DNA of 64,000 bases from Primula veris (Eukaryota; Streptophyta; Magnoliopsida; Ericales; Primulaceae): assembly GCA_963682055.1 (NCBI GenBank), contig OY821747.1, positions 19,642,258-19,706,257 of the forward strand, given 5' to 3'. A program made the translations under genes and the position numbers. The notes beneath the pieces were generated by a model. It was not told where the DNA came from and did no database searches. It saw nothing but the letters and a program-made list of their open reading frames with translations. Positions 35,001 to 46,970 of this stretch are shown in pieces (positions within the stretch are counted from its first letter, which is position 1; each line of letters starts with the position of its first letter).

Positions 35001-38000
35001 AGTTTTATTTATGATTATTTCTTGGTATTAGTATACTTATGTTGCATTTCCTTATGATGCCTTTTTGTTTGTATTCTGTGTAGTCTATTATTGGCTAGGG
35101 AATCGGCGAAGTAAGTTCATCCCCCTATGCAGGAAATCATCCTTGTAAGGTGAATCTTTTCCAACTAGGGCTTGTTTGTGCTTTAGTTTTATTTTTGATT
35201 ATTACTTGGTATTAGTATGCTTTCAAAATGTTTGATGTTCTAATGTCTGAGTTATAGAACCCATACCTTCATTGAATCAATAAACCTACATATTTTAGAG
35301 TCCCGATTGCATGCAGTATTAAACAAACCTTATCTCAAATATTTATAACCTAATCAGTTATTCTCTTACTTTCATTGGTTGCTCATGGTTGGATTTTGTA
35401 CGGTGTCAAATATTAATAGTCTAGTCATTGTTTTCAAAACGGTAATTTTTTCGTACCTGCAGACGTATATCATTTAAATACAAATACTTTATCATCTCAT
35501 TCTCATGCCTCTTCTTCATATCCCCTCCATCCCTCCATGTTATTTTTTGTTCTGTTTTCATAATCTCCATCTTAGGGTATATAAGAGAATAGGATAGAAT
35601 AGAATCTGGAAAGATAAGAGTAAGAATTGAGCAAATGTTTTGTTCTCCTTTTGCTTGCATACAGGGCTTATTGGCTAGGGAATCGGCGAAGTAAGTTCAT
35701 CTCCCTCTCCAGGAGATCATCCTTCTTGTAAGGTGAATCTTTTACAACGAGGGCTTGTTTGTCCTTTAGTTTTATTTTTGATTATTTCTTGGTATTAGTA
35801 TACTTATGTTGCATTTCCTTATGTTGCCTTTCTGTTTGTATTCTGTGTAGTCAATGATTGGCTAGGGAATCGACGAAGTAAGTTCATCCTCCTCTCCAGG
35901 AAATCATCCTTGTAAGGTGAATCTTTTCCAACTAGGGCTTGTTTGTCCTTTAGTTTTATTTTTGATTATTTCTTGGTATTAATATGCTTTCAAAATGTTT
36001 GATGTTCTAATGTATGAGTTCTAGAACCGATACCTTCATTGAATCAATAAATCTACATATTTTAGAGTCCCGATTGCATGCAGTATTAACAAAACCTTAT
36101 CTCAAATATTTAAAACCTAATCAGTTATTCTCTTACTTTCATTGGTTGCTCATGGTTGGATTTTGTACGGTGTCAAATATTAATAGTCTAGTCATTGTTT
36201 TACTTGTTTTTAAAACGGTAATTTTGTCGTACCTGCAGACGTACATCATTTAAATACATATACTTTATCATATCATTCTCATGCCTCTTCTTCATATCCC
36301 CTCCATCCCTCCGTATTATTTTTTGTTCTGCTTTCATAATCTCCATCTTAGGGTATATATGAGAATAGGATAGAATAGAATATGGAAAGATAAGAGTAAG
36401 AATTGAGCAAATGTTTTGTTCTCCTTTTGCTTGCATACAGGTCTTATTGGCTAGGGAATCGGCGAAGTAAGTTCATCTCCCTCTCCAGGAAATCATCCTT
36501 CTTGTAAGGTGAATCTTTTACAACTAGGGTTTGTTTGTTCTTTAGTTTTATTTTTGATTATTTCTTGGTATTAGTGTACATACTTACGTTGCATTTCCTT
36601 ATGTTGCCTTTCTGTTTGTATTCTGTGTAGTCAATGATTGGCTAGGAAATCGGCGAAGTAAATTCATCTCCCTCTCCAGGAAAATTATCCTTCTTCTAAA
36701 GTGAATCTTTTACAACTAGGGCTTGTTTGTCCTTTAGTTTTATTTTTAATTATTTCTTGGTATTAGTATACTTATGTTGCATTTCCTTATGTTGCCTTTC
36801 TGTTTGTATTCTGTGTAGTCAATGATTGGCTAGGGAATCGGCGAAATAAGTTCATCCCCCTCTCAAGGAAATCATCCTTGTAAGGTGAATCTTTTCCAAC
36901 TAGGGCTTGTTTGTCCTTTAGTTTTATTTTTGGTTATTTCTTGGTATTAGTATGCTTTCAAAATGTTTGATGTTCTAATGTCTGAGTTCTAGAACCCATA
37001 CCTTCATTGAATCAATAAACCTACATATTTTAGAGTCCCGATTGCATGCAGTATTAACCAAACCTTATCTCAAATATTTATAACCTAATCAGTTATTCTC
37101 TTACTTTCATTGGTTGCTCATGGTTGGATTTTGTACGGTGTCAAATATTAATAGTCTAGTCATTGTTTTACTTGTTTTTAAAACGGTAATTTTTTCGTAC
37201 CTGCAGACGTACATCATTTAAATACATATACTTTATCATCTCATTCTCATGCCTCTTCTTCATATCCCCTCCATCCCTCCATGTTATTTTTTGTTCTGTT
37301 TTCATAATCTCCATCTTAGGGTATATAAGAGAATAGGATAGAATAGAATCTGGAAAGATAAGAGTAAGAATTGAGCAAATGTTTTGTTCTCCTTTTGCTT
37401 GCATAGAGGTCTTATTGGCTAGGGAATCGGCGAAGTAAGTTCTTCTCCCACTCCAGGAAATCATCATTCTTGTAAGGTGAATCTTTTACAACTAGGGCTT
37501 GTTTGTCCTTTAGTTTTATTTTTGATTATTTATTGGTATTAGTATACATACTTATGTTGCATTTCCTTATGTTGCCTTTCTGTTTGTATTCTGTGTAGTC
37601 AATGATTGGCTAGGGAATCGGCGAAGTAAGTTCATCCTCCTCTCCAGGAAATCATCCTTGTAAGGTGAATCTTTTCCAACTAGGGCTTGTTTGTCCTTTA
37701 GTTTTATTTTTGATTATTTCTTGGTATTAATATGCTTTCAAAATGTTTGATGTTCTAATGTCTGAGTTCTAGAACCCATACCTTCATTGAATCAATAAAT
37801 CTACATATTTTAGAGTCCCGATTGCATGCAGTATTAACAAAACCTTATCTCAAATATTTAAAACCTAATCAGTTATTCTCTTACTTTCATTGGTTGCTCA
37901 TGGTTGGATTTTGTACGGTGTCAAATATTAATAGTCTAGTCATTGTTTTACTTTTTTTTAAAACGGTAATTTTTTCGTACCTGCAGACGTACATCATTTA

Positions 38001-39934
38001 AATACATATACTTTATCATCTCATTCTCATGCCTCTTCTTCATATCCCCTCCATCCCTTCGTATTATTTTTTGTTCTGCTTTCATAATCTCCATCTTAGG
38101 GTATATAAGAGAATAGGATAGAATAGAATATGGAAAGATGAGAGTAAGAATTGAGCAAATGTTTTGTTCTCCTTTTGCTTGCATACAGGTCTTATTGGCT
38201 AGGGAATCGGCGAAGTAAGTTCATCTCCCTCTCCAGGAAATCATCCTTCTTGTAAGGTGAATCTTTTACAACTAGGGTTTGTTTGTTCTTTAGTTTTATT
38301 TTTGATTATTTCTTGGTATTAGTGTACATACTTATGTTGCATTTCCTTATGTTGCCTTTCTGTTTGTATTCTGTGTAGTCAATGATTGGCTAGGAAATCG
38401 GCGAAGTAAATTCATCTCCCTCTCCAGGAAAATTATCCTTCTTCTAAAGTGAATCTTTTACAACTAGGGCTTGTTTGTCCTTTAGTTTTATTTTTGATTA
38501 TTTCTTGGTATTAGTATACTTATGTTGCATTTCCTTATGTTGCCTTTCTGTTTGTATTCTGTGTAGTCAATGATTGGCTAGGGAATCGACGAAGTAAGTT
38601 CATCCTCCTCTCCAGGAAATCATCCTTGTAAGGTGAATCTTTTCCAACTAGGGCTTGTTTGTCCTTTAGTTTTATTTTTGATTATTTCTTGGTATTAATA
38701 TGCTTTCAAAATGTTTGATGTTCTAATGTCTTGAGTTCTAGAACCCATACCTTCATTGAATCAATAAACCTACATATTTTAGAGTCCCGATTGCATGCAG
38801 TATTAACCAAACCTTATCTCAAATATTTAAAACCTAATCAGTTATTCTCTTACTTTCATTGGTTGCTCATGGTTGGATTTTGTACGGTGTCAAATATTAT
38901 TAGTCTAGTCATTGTTTTACTTGTTTTTAAAACGGTAATTTTTTCGTACCTGCAGACGTATATCATTTAAATACAAATACTTTATCATCTCATTCTCATG
39001 CCTCTTCTTCATATCCCCTCCATCCCTCCATGTTATTTTTTGTTCTGTTTTCATAATCTCCATCTTAGGGTATATAAGAGAATAGGATAGAATAGAATCT
39101 GGAAAGATAAGAGTAAGAATTGAGCAAATGTTTTGTTCTCCTTTTGCTTGCATACAGGGCTTATTGGCTAGGGAATCGGCGAAGTAAGTTCATCTCCCTC
39201 TCCAGGAAATCATCCTTCTTGTAAGGTGAATCTTTTACAACGAGGGCTTGTTTGTCCTTTAGTTTTATTTTTGATTATTTCTTGGTATTAGTATACTTAT
39301 GTTGCATTTCCTTATGTTGCCTTTCTGTTTGTATTCTGTGTAGTCAATGATTGGCTAGGGAATCGACGAAGTAAGTTCATCCTCCTCTCCAGGAAATCAT
39401 CCTTGTAAGGTGAATCTTTTCCAACTAGGGCTTGTTTGTCCTTTAGTTTTATTTTTGATTATTTCTTGGTATTAATATGCTTTCAAAATGTTTGATGTTC
39501 TAATGTCTTGAGTTCTAGAACCCATACCTTCATTGAATCAATAAACCTACATATTTTAGAGTCCCGATTGCATGCAGTATTAACCAAACCTTATCTCAAA
39601 TATTTAAAACCTAATCAGTTATTCTCTTACTTTCATTGGTTGCTCATGGTTGGATTTTGTACGGTGTCAAATATTATTAGTCTAGTCATTGTTTTACTTG
39701 TTTTTAAAACGGTAATTTTTTCGTACCTGCAGACGTACATCATTTAAATACATATATTTTATCATCTCATTCTCATGCCTCTTCTTCATATCCCCTCCAT
39801 CCCTCCGTATTATTTTTTGTTCTGCTTTCATAATCTCCATCTTATGGTATATAAGAGAATAGGATAGAATAGAATCTGGAAAGATAAGAGTAAGAATTGA
39901 GCAAACGTTTTGTTCTCCTTTTGCTTGCATACAG
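32039..39934 (+). repeat. Array block 4: copy of block 3 with an internal 1723-bp tandem duplication
   Basis: Motif starts: 32039, 32226, 32413, 32995, 33182, 33369, 33949, 34136, 34718, 34905, 35092, 35672, 35859, 36448, 36639, 36827, 37416, 37607, 38196, 38387, 38575, 39165, 39352. Positions 32226-34136 match 22731-24641 at offset 9495. Positions 34718-38387 match 23500-27169 at offset 11218. The difference, 1723 bp, is a tandem duplication (32995-34717 and 34718-36440). The joint lies within an L unit at about 34620-34690, where tatatatgagaata (one parent) meets caaacgttttgttctcctta (the other). Confidence 0.83.
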
Positions 39935-42636
39935 GTCTTAGGGAATCGGCGAAGTAAGTTTATCTCCCTCTCCAGGAGATCATCCTTCTTGTAAGGTGAA
40001 TCTTTTACAACTAGGGTTTGTTTGTTCTTTAGTTTTATTTTTGATTATTTCTTGGTATTTGTATACATATGTTGCATTTCCTTATGTTGCCTTTCTGTTT
40101 GTATTCTGTGTAGTCAATGATTGGCTAGGGAATCGGCGAAGTAAGTTCATCTCTTTCTCTAGAAAATCATTCTTCTTGTAAGGTGAATCTTTTACAACTA
40201 GGGTTTGTTTGTTCTTTAGTTTTATTTTTGATTATTTCTTGGTATTTGTATACATATGTTGCATTTCCTTATGTTGCCTTTCTGTTTGTATTCTGTGTAG
40301 TCAATGATTGGCTAGGGAATCGGCGAAGTAAGTTCATCTCTTTCTCTAGAAAATCATTCTTCTTGTAAGGTGAATCTTTTACAACTAGGGCTTGTTTGTC
40401 CTTTAGTTTTATTTTTGATTATTTCTTGGTATTAGTATACTTATGTTGCATTTCCTTATGATGCCTTTTTGTTTGTATTCTGTGTAGTCTATTATTGGCT
40501 AGGGAATCGGCGAAGTAAGTTCATCCCCCTATGCAGGAAATCATCCTTGTAAGGTGAATCTTTTCCAACTAGGGCTTGTTTGTCCTTTAGTTTTATTTTT
40601 GATTATTTCTTGGTATTAGTATGCTTTCAAAATGTTTGATGTTCTAATGTCTGAGTTATAGAACCCATACCTTCATTGAATCAATAAACCTACATATTTT
40701 AGAGTCCCGATTGCATGCAGTATTAAACAAACCTTATCTCAAATATTTATAACCTAATCAGTTATTCTCTTACTTTCATTGGTTGCTCATGGTTGGATTT
40801 TGTACGGTGTCAAATATTAATAGTCTAGTCATTGTTTTACTTGTTTTCAAAACGGTAATTTTTTCGTACCTGCAGACGTATATCATTTAAATACAAATAC
40901 TTTATCATCTCATTCTCATGCCTCTTCTTCATATCCCCTCCATCCCTCCATGTTATTTTTTGTTCTGTTTTCATAATCTCCATCTTAGGGTATATAAGAG
41001 AATAGGATAGAATAGAATCTGGAAAGATAAGAGTAAGAATTGAGCAAATGTTTTGTTCTCCTTTTGCTTGCATACAGGGCTTATTGGCTAGGGAATCGGC
41101 GAAGTAAGTTCATCTCCCTCTCCAGGAAATCATCCTTCTTGTAAGGTGAATCTTTTACAACGAGGGCTTGTTTGTCCTTTAGTTTTATTTTTGATTATTT
41201 CTTGGTATTAGTATACTTATGTTGCATTTCCTTATGTTGCCTTTCTGTTTGTATTCTGTGTAGTCAATGATTGGCTAGGGAATCGACGAAGTAAGTTCAT
41301 CCTCCTCTCCAGGAAATCATCCTTGTAAGGTGAATCTTTTCCAACTAGGGCTTGTTTGTCCTTTAGTTTTATTTTTGATTATTTCTTGGTATTAATATGC
41401 TTTCAAAATGTTTGATGTTCTAATGTCTGAGTTCTAGAACCCATACCTTCATTGAATCAATAAATCTACATATTTTAGATTCCCGATTGCATGCAGTATT
41501 AACAAAACCTTATCTCAAATATTTAAAACCTAATCAGTTATTCTCTTACTTTCATTGGTTGCTCATGGTTGGATTTTGTACGGTGTCAAATATTAATAGT
41601 CTAGTCATTGTTTTACTTGTTTTTAAAACGGTAATTTTTTCGTACCTGCAGACGTACATCATTTAAATACATATACTTTATCATCTCATTCTCATGCCTC
41701 TTCTTCATATCCCCTCCATCCCTCCATGTTATTTTTTGTTCTGTTTTCATAATCTCCATCTTAGGGTATATAAGAGAATAGGATAGAATAGAATCTGGAA
41801 AGATAAGAGTAAGAATTGAGCAAATGTTTTGTTCTCCTTTTGCTTGCATAGAGGTCTTATTGGCTAGGGAATCGGCGAAGTAAGTTCTTCTCCCACTCCA
41901 GGAAATCATCATTCTTGTAAGGTGAATCTTTTACAACTAGGGCTTGTTTGTCCTCTAGTTTTATTTTTGATTATTTATTGGTATTAGTATACATATGTTG
42001 CATTTCCTTATGTTGTCTTTCTGTTTGTATTCTGTGTAGTCAATGATTGGCTAGGGAATCGGCGAAGTAAGTTCATCCTCCTCTCCAGGAAATCATCCTT
42101 GTAAGGTGAATCTTTTCCAACTAGGGCTTGTTTGTCCTTTAGTTTTATTTTTGATTATTTCTTGGTATTAATATGCTTTCAAAATGTTTGATGTTCTAAT
42201 GTCTGAGTTCTAGAACCCATACCTTCATTGAATCAATAAATCTACATATTTTAGAGTCCCGATTGCATGCAGTATTAACAAAACCTTATCTCAAATATTT
42301 AAAACCTAATCAGTTATTCTCTTACTTTCATTGGTTGCTCATGGTTGGATTTTGTACGGTGTCAAATATTAATAGTCTAGTCATTGTTTTACTTGTTTTT
42401 AAAACGGTAATTTTTTCGTACCTGCAGACGTACATCATTTAAATACATATACTTTATCATCTCATTCTCATGCCTCTTCTTCATATCCCCTCCATCCCTT
42501 CGTATTATTTTTTGTTCTGCTTTCATAATCTCCATCTTAGGGTATATAAGAGAATAGGATAGAATAGAATATGGAAAGATGAGAGTAAGAATTGAGCAAA
42601 TGTTTTGTTCTCCTTTTGCTTGCATACAGGTCTTAT
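39935..42636 (+). repeat. Array block 5: includes a perfect-looking S doublet
   Basis: Motif starts: 39935, 40122, 40309, 40496, 41085, 41272, 41861, 42048. The S units 40122 and 40309 appear identical over 187 bp, including the ctctttctctag variant, which indicates a very recent single-unit duplication. L units here alternate cttgcatacaggg and cttgcatagagg ends. Confidence 0.82.
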
Positions 42637-45600
42637 TGGCTAGGGAATCGGCGAAGTAAGTTCATCTCCCTCTCCAGGAAATCATCCTTCTTGTAAGGTG
42701 AATCTTTTACAACTAGGGTTTGTTTGTTCTTTAGTTTTATTTTTGATTATTTCTTGGTATTAGTGTACATACTTATGTTGCATTTCCTTATGTTGCCTTT
42801 CTGTTTGTATTCTGTGTAGTCAATGATTGGCTAGGAAATCGGCGAAGTAAATTCATCTCCCTCTCCAGGAAAATTATCCTTCTTCTAAAGTGAATCTTTT
42901 ACAACTAGGGCTTGTTTGTCCTTTAGTTTTATTTTTAATTATTTCTTGGTATTAGTATACTTATGTTGCATTTCCTTATGTTGCCTTTCTGTTTGTATTC
43001 TGTGTAGTCAATGATTGGCTAGGGAATCGGCGAAATAAGTTCATCCCCCTCTCAAGGAAATCATCCTTGTAAGGTGAATCTTTTCCAACTAGGGCTTGTT
43101 TGTCCTTTAGTTTTATTTTTGGTTATTTCTTGGTATTAGTATGCTTTCAAAATGTTTGATGTTCTAATGTCTTGAGTTCTAGAACCCATACCTTCATTGA
43201 ATCAATAAACCTACATATTTTAGAGTCCCGATTGCATGCAGTATTAACCAAACCTTATCTCAAATATTTATAACCTAATCAGTTATTCTCTTACTTTCAT
43301 TGGTTGCTCATGGTTGGATTTTGTACGGTGTCAAATATTAATAGTCTAGTCATTGTTTTACTTGTTTTTAAAACGGTAATTTTTTCGTACCTGCAGACGT
43401 ACATCATTTAAATACATATACTTTATCATCTCATTCTCATGCCTCTTCTTCATATCCCCTCCATCCCTTCGTATTATTTTTTGTTCTGCTTTCATAATCT
43501 CCATCTTAGGGTATATAAGAGAATAGGATAGAATAGAATATGGAAAGATGAGAGTAAGAATTGAGCAAATGTTTTGTTCTCCTTTTGCTTGCATACAGGT
43601 CTTATTGGCTAGGGAATCGGCGAAGTAAGTTCATCTCCCTCTCCAGGAAATCATCCTTCTTGTAAGGTGAATCTTTTACAACTAGGGTTTGTTTGTTCTT
43701 TAGTTTTATTTTTGATTATTTCTTGGTATTAGTGTACATACTTATGTTGCATTTCCTTATGTTGCCTTTCTGTTTGTATTCTGTGTAGTCAATGATTGGC
43801 TAGGAAATCGGCGAAGTAAATTCATCTCCCTCTCCAGGAAAATTATCCTTCTTCTAAAGTGAATCTTTTACAACTAGGGCTTGTTTGTCCTTTAGTTTTA
43901 TTTTTGATTATTTATTGGTATTAGTATACATACTTATGTTGCATTCTTTATGTTGCCTTTTTGTTTGTATTCTGTGTAGTCAATGATTGACTAGGGAATC
44001 GGCGAAGTAAGTTCATTCCCCTCTCCAGGAAATCATCCTTCCTGTAAGGTGAATCTTTTTCAACTAGGGCTTGTTTGTCCTTTAGTTTTATTTTTGGTTA
44101 TTTCTTGGTATTAGTATGCTTTCAAAATGTTTGATGTTCTAATGTCTGAGTTCTAGAACCCATACCTTCATTGAATCAATAAACCTACATATTTTAGAGT
44201 CCCGATTGCATGCAGTATTAACCAAACCTTATCTCAAATATTTATAACCTAATCAGTTATTCTCTTACTTTCATTGGTTGCTCATGGTTGGATTTTGTAC
44301 GGTGTCAAATATTAATAGTCTAGTCATTGTTTTACTTGTTTTTAAAACGGTAATTTTTTCGTACCTGCAGACGTATATCATTTAAATACAAATACTTTAT
44401 CATCTCATTCTCATGCCTCTTCTTCATATCCCCTCCATCCCTCCATGTTATTTTTTGTTCTGTTTTCATAATCTCCATCTTAGGGTATATAAGAGAATAG
44501 GATAGAATAGAATCTGGAAAGATAAGAGTAAGAATTGAGCAAATGTTTTGTTCTCCTTTTGCTTGTATACAGGTCTTATTGGCTAGGGAATCGGCGAAGT
44601 AAGTTCATCTCCCTCTCCAGAAAATCATCCTTCTTGTAAGGTGAATCTTTTACAACTAGGGTTTGTTTGTTCTTTAGTTTTATTTTTGATTATTTCTTGG
44701 TATTAGTATACATACTTATGTTGCATTTCCTTATGTTGCCTTTCTGTTTGTATTCTGTGTTATCAATGATTGGCTAGGGAATCGGCGAAGTAAGCTCATC
44801 TCCCTCTCCAGGAAATCATCCTTCTTGTAAGGTGAATCTTTTACAACTAGGGTTTGTTTGTTCTTTAGTTTTATTTTTGATTATTTCTTGGTATTAGTGT
44901 ACATACTTATGTTGCATTTCCTTATGTTGCCTTTCTGTTTGTATTCTGTGTAGTCAATGATTGGCTAGGAAATCGGCGAAGTAAATTCATCTCCCTCTCC
45001 AGGAAAATTATCCTTCTTCTAAAGTGAATCTTTTACAACTAGGGCTTGTTTGTCCTTTAGTTTTATTTTTAATTATTTCTTGGTATTAGTATACTTATGT
45101 TGCATTTCCTTATGTTGCCTTTCTGTTTGTATTCTGTGTAGTCAATGATTGGCTAGGGAATCGGCGAAATAAGTTCATCCCCCTCTCAAGGAAATCATCC
45201 TTGTAAGGTGAATCTTTTCCAACTAGGGCTTGTTTGTCCTTTAGTTTTATTTTTGGTTATTTCTTGGTATTAGTATGCTTTCAAAATGTTTGATGTTCTA
45301 ATGTCTTGAGTTCTAGAACCCATACCTTCATTGAATCAATAAACCTACATATTTTAGAGTCCCGATTGCATGCAGTATTAACCAAACCTTATCTCAAATA
45401 TTTATAACCTAATCAGTTATTCTCTTACTTTCATTGGTTGCTCATGGTTGGATTTTGTACGGTGTCAAATATTAATAGTCTAGTCATTGTTTTACTTGTT
45501 TTTAAAACGGTAATTTTTTCGTACCTGCAGACGTACATCATTTAAATACATATACTTTATCATCTCATTCTCATGCCTCTTCTTCATATCCCCTCCATCC

Positions 45601-46970
45601 CTTCGTATTATTTTTTGTTCTGCTTTCATAATCTCCATCTTAGGGTATATAAGAGAATAGGATAGAATAGAATATGGAAAGATGAGAGTAAGAATTGAGC
45701 AAATGTTTTGTTCTCCTTTTGCTTGCATACAGGTCTTATTGGCTAGGGAATCGGCGAAGTAAGTTCATCTCCCTCTCCAGGAAATCATCCTTCTTGTAAG
45801 GTGAATCTTTTACAACTAGGGTTTGTTTGTTCTTTAGTTTTATTTTTGATTATTTCTTGGTATTAGTGTACATACTTATGTTGCATTTCCTTATGTTGCC
45901 TTTCTGTTTGTATTCTGTGTAGTCAATGATTGGCTAGGAAATCGGCGAAGTAAATTCATCTCCCTCTCCAGGAAAATTATCCTTCTTCTAAAGTGAATCT
46001 TTTACAACTAGGGCTTGTTTGTCCTTTAGTTTTATTTTTGATTATTTATTGGTATTAGTATACATACTTATGTTGCATTCATTATGTTGCCTTTTTGTTT
46101 GTATTCTGTGTAGTCAATGATTGACTAGGGAATCGGCGAAGTAAGTTCATTCCCCTCTCCAGGAAATCATCCTTCCTGTAAGGTGAATCTTTTTCAACTA
46201 GGGCTTGTTTGTCCTTTAGTTTTATTTTTGGTTATTTCTTGGTATTAGTATGCTTTCAAAATGTTTGATGTTCTAATGTCTGAGTTCTAGAACCCATACC
46301 TTCATTGAATCAATAAACCTACATATTTTAGAGTCCCGATTGCATGCAGTATTAACCAAACCTTATCTCAAATATTTATAACCTAATCAGTTATTCTCTT
46401 ACTTTCATTGGTTGCTCATGGTTGGATTTTGTACGGTGTCAAATATTAATAGTCTAGTCATTGTTTTACTTGTTTTCAAAACGGTAATTTTTTCGTACCT
46501 GCAGACGTACATCATTTAAATACAAATACTTTATCATCTCATTCTCATGCCTCTTCTTCATATCCCCTCCATCCCTCCATGTTATTTTTTGTTCTGCTTT
46601 CATAATCTCCATCTTAGGGTATATAAGAGAATAAGATAGAATAGAATCTGGAAAGATAAGAGTAAGAATTGAGCAAATGTTTTGTTCTCCTTTTGCTTGT
46701 ATACAGGTCTTATTGGCTAGGGAATCGGCGAAGTAAGTTCATCTCCCTCTCCAGAAAATCATCCTTCTTGTAAGGTGAATCTTTTACAACTAGGGTTTGT
46801 TTGTTCTTTAGTTTTATTTTTGATTATTTCTTGGTATTAGTATACATACTTATGTTGCATTTCCTTATGTTGCCTTTCTGTTTGTATTCTGTGTTATCAA
46901 TGATTGGCTAGGGAATCGGCGAAGTAAGCTCATCTACCTCTCCAGTAAATCATCCTTCTTGTAAGGTGAA
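42637..46970 (+). repeat. Array block 6: 2134-bp tandem duplication
   Basis: Motif starts: 42637, 42828, 43016, 43606, 43797, 43988, 44580, 44771, 44962, 45150, 45740, 45931, 46122, 46714, 46905. The series 42828-44771 repeats at 44962-46905 with offset 2134. Both copies carry ttgactaggg (43988, 46122) and the same acceptor loss, gtgttatcaatg in place of gtgtagtcaatg (before 44771 and 46905). Confidence 0.85.

Noticed and set aside
36014..39747. 79-residue plus-strand frames beginning MSSRTHTFIES (36014, 38731, 39508)
   Set aside because: They open only in L copies with small changes (clearest being the extra t in gtcttgag at 38731 and 39508) and overlap the AATAAA region. Chance frames in repeats.
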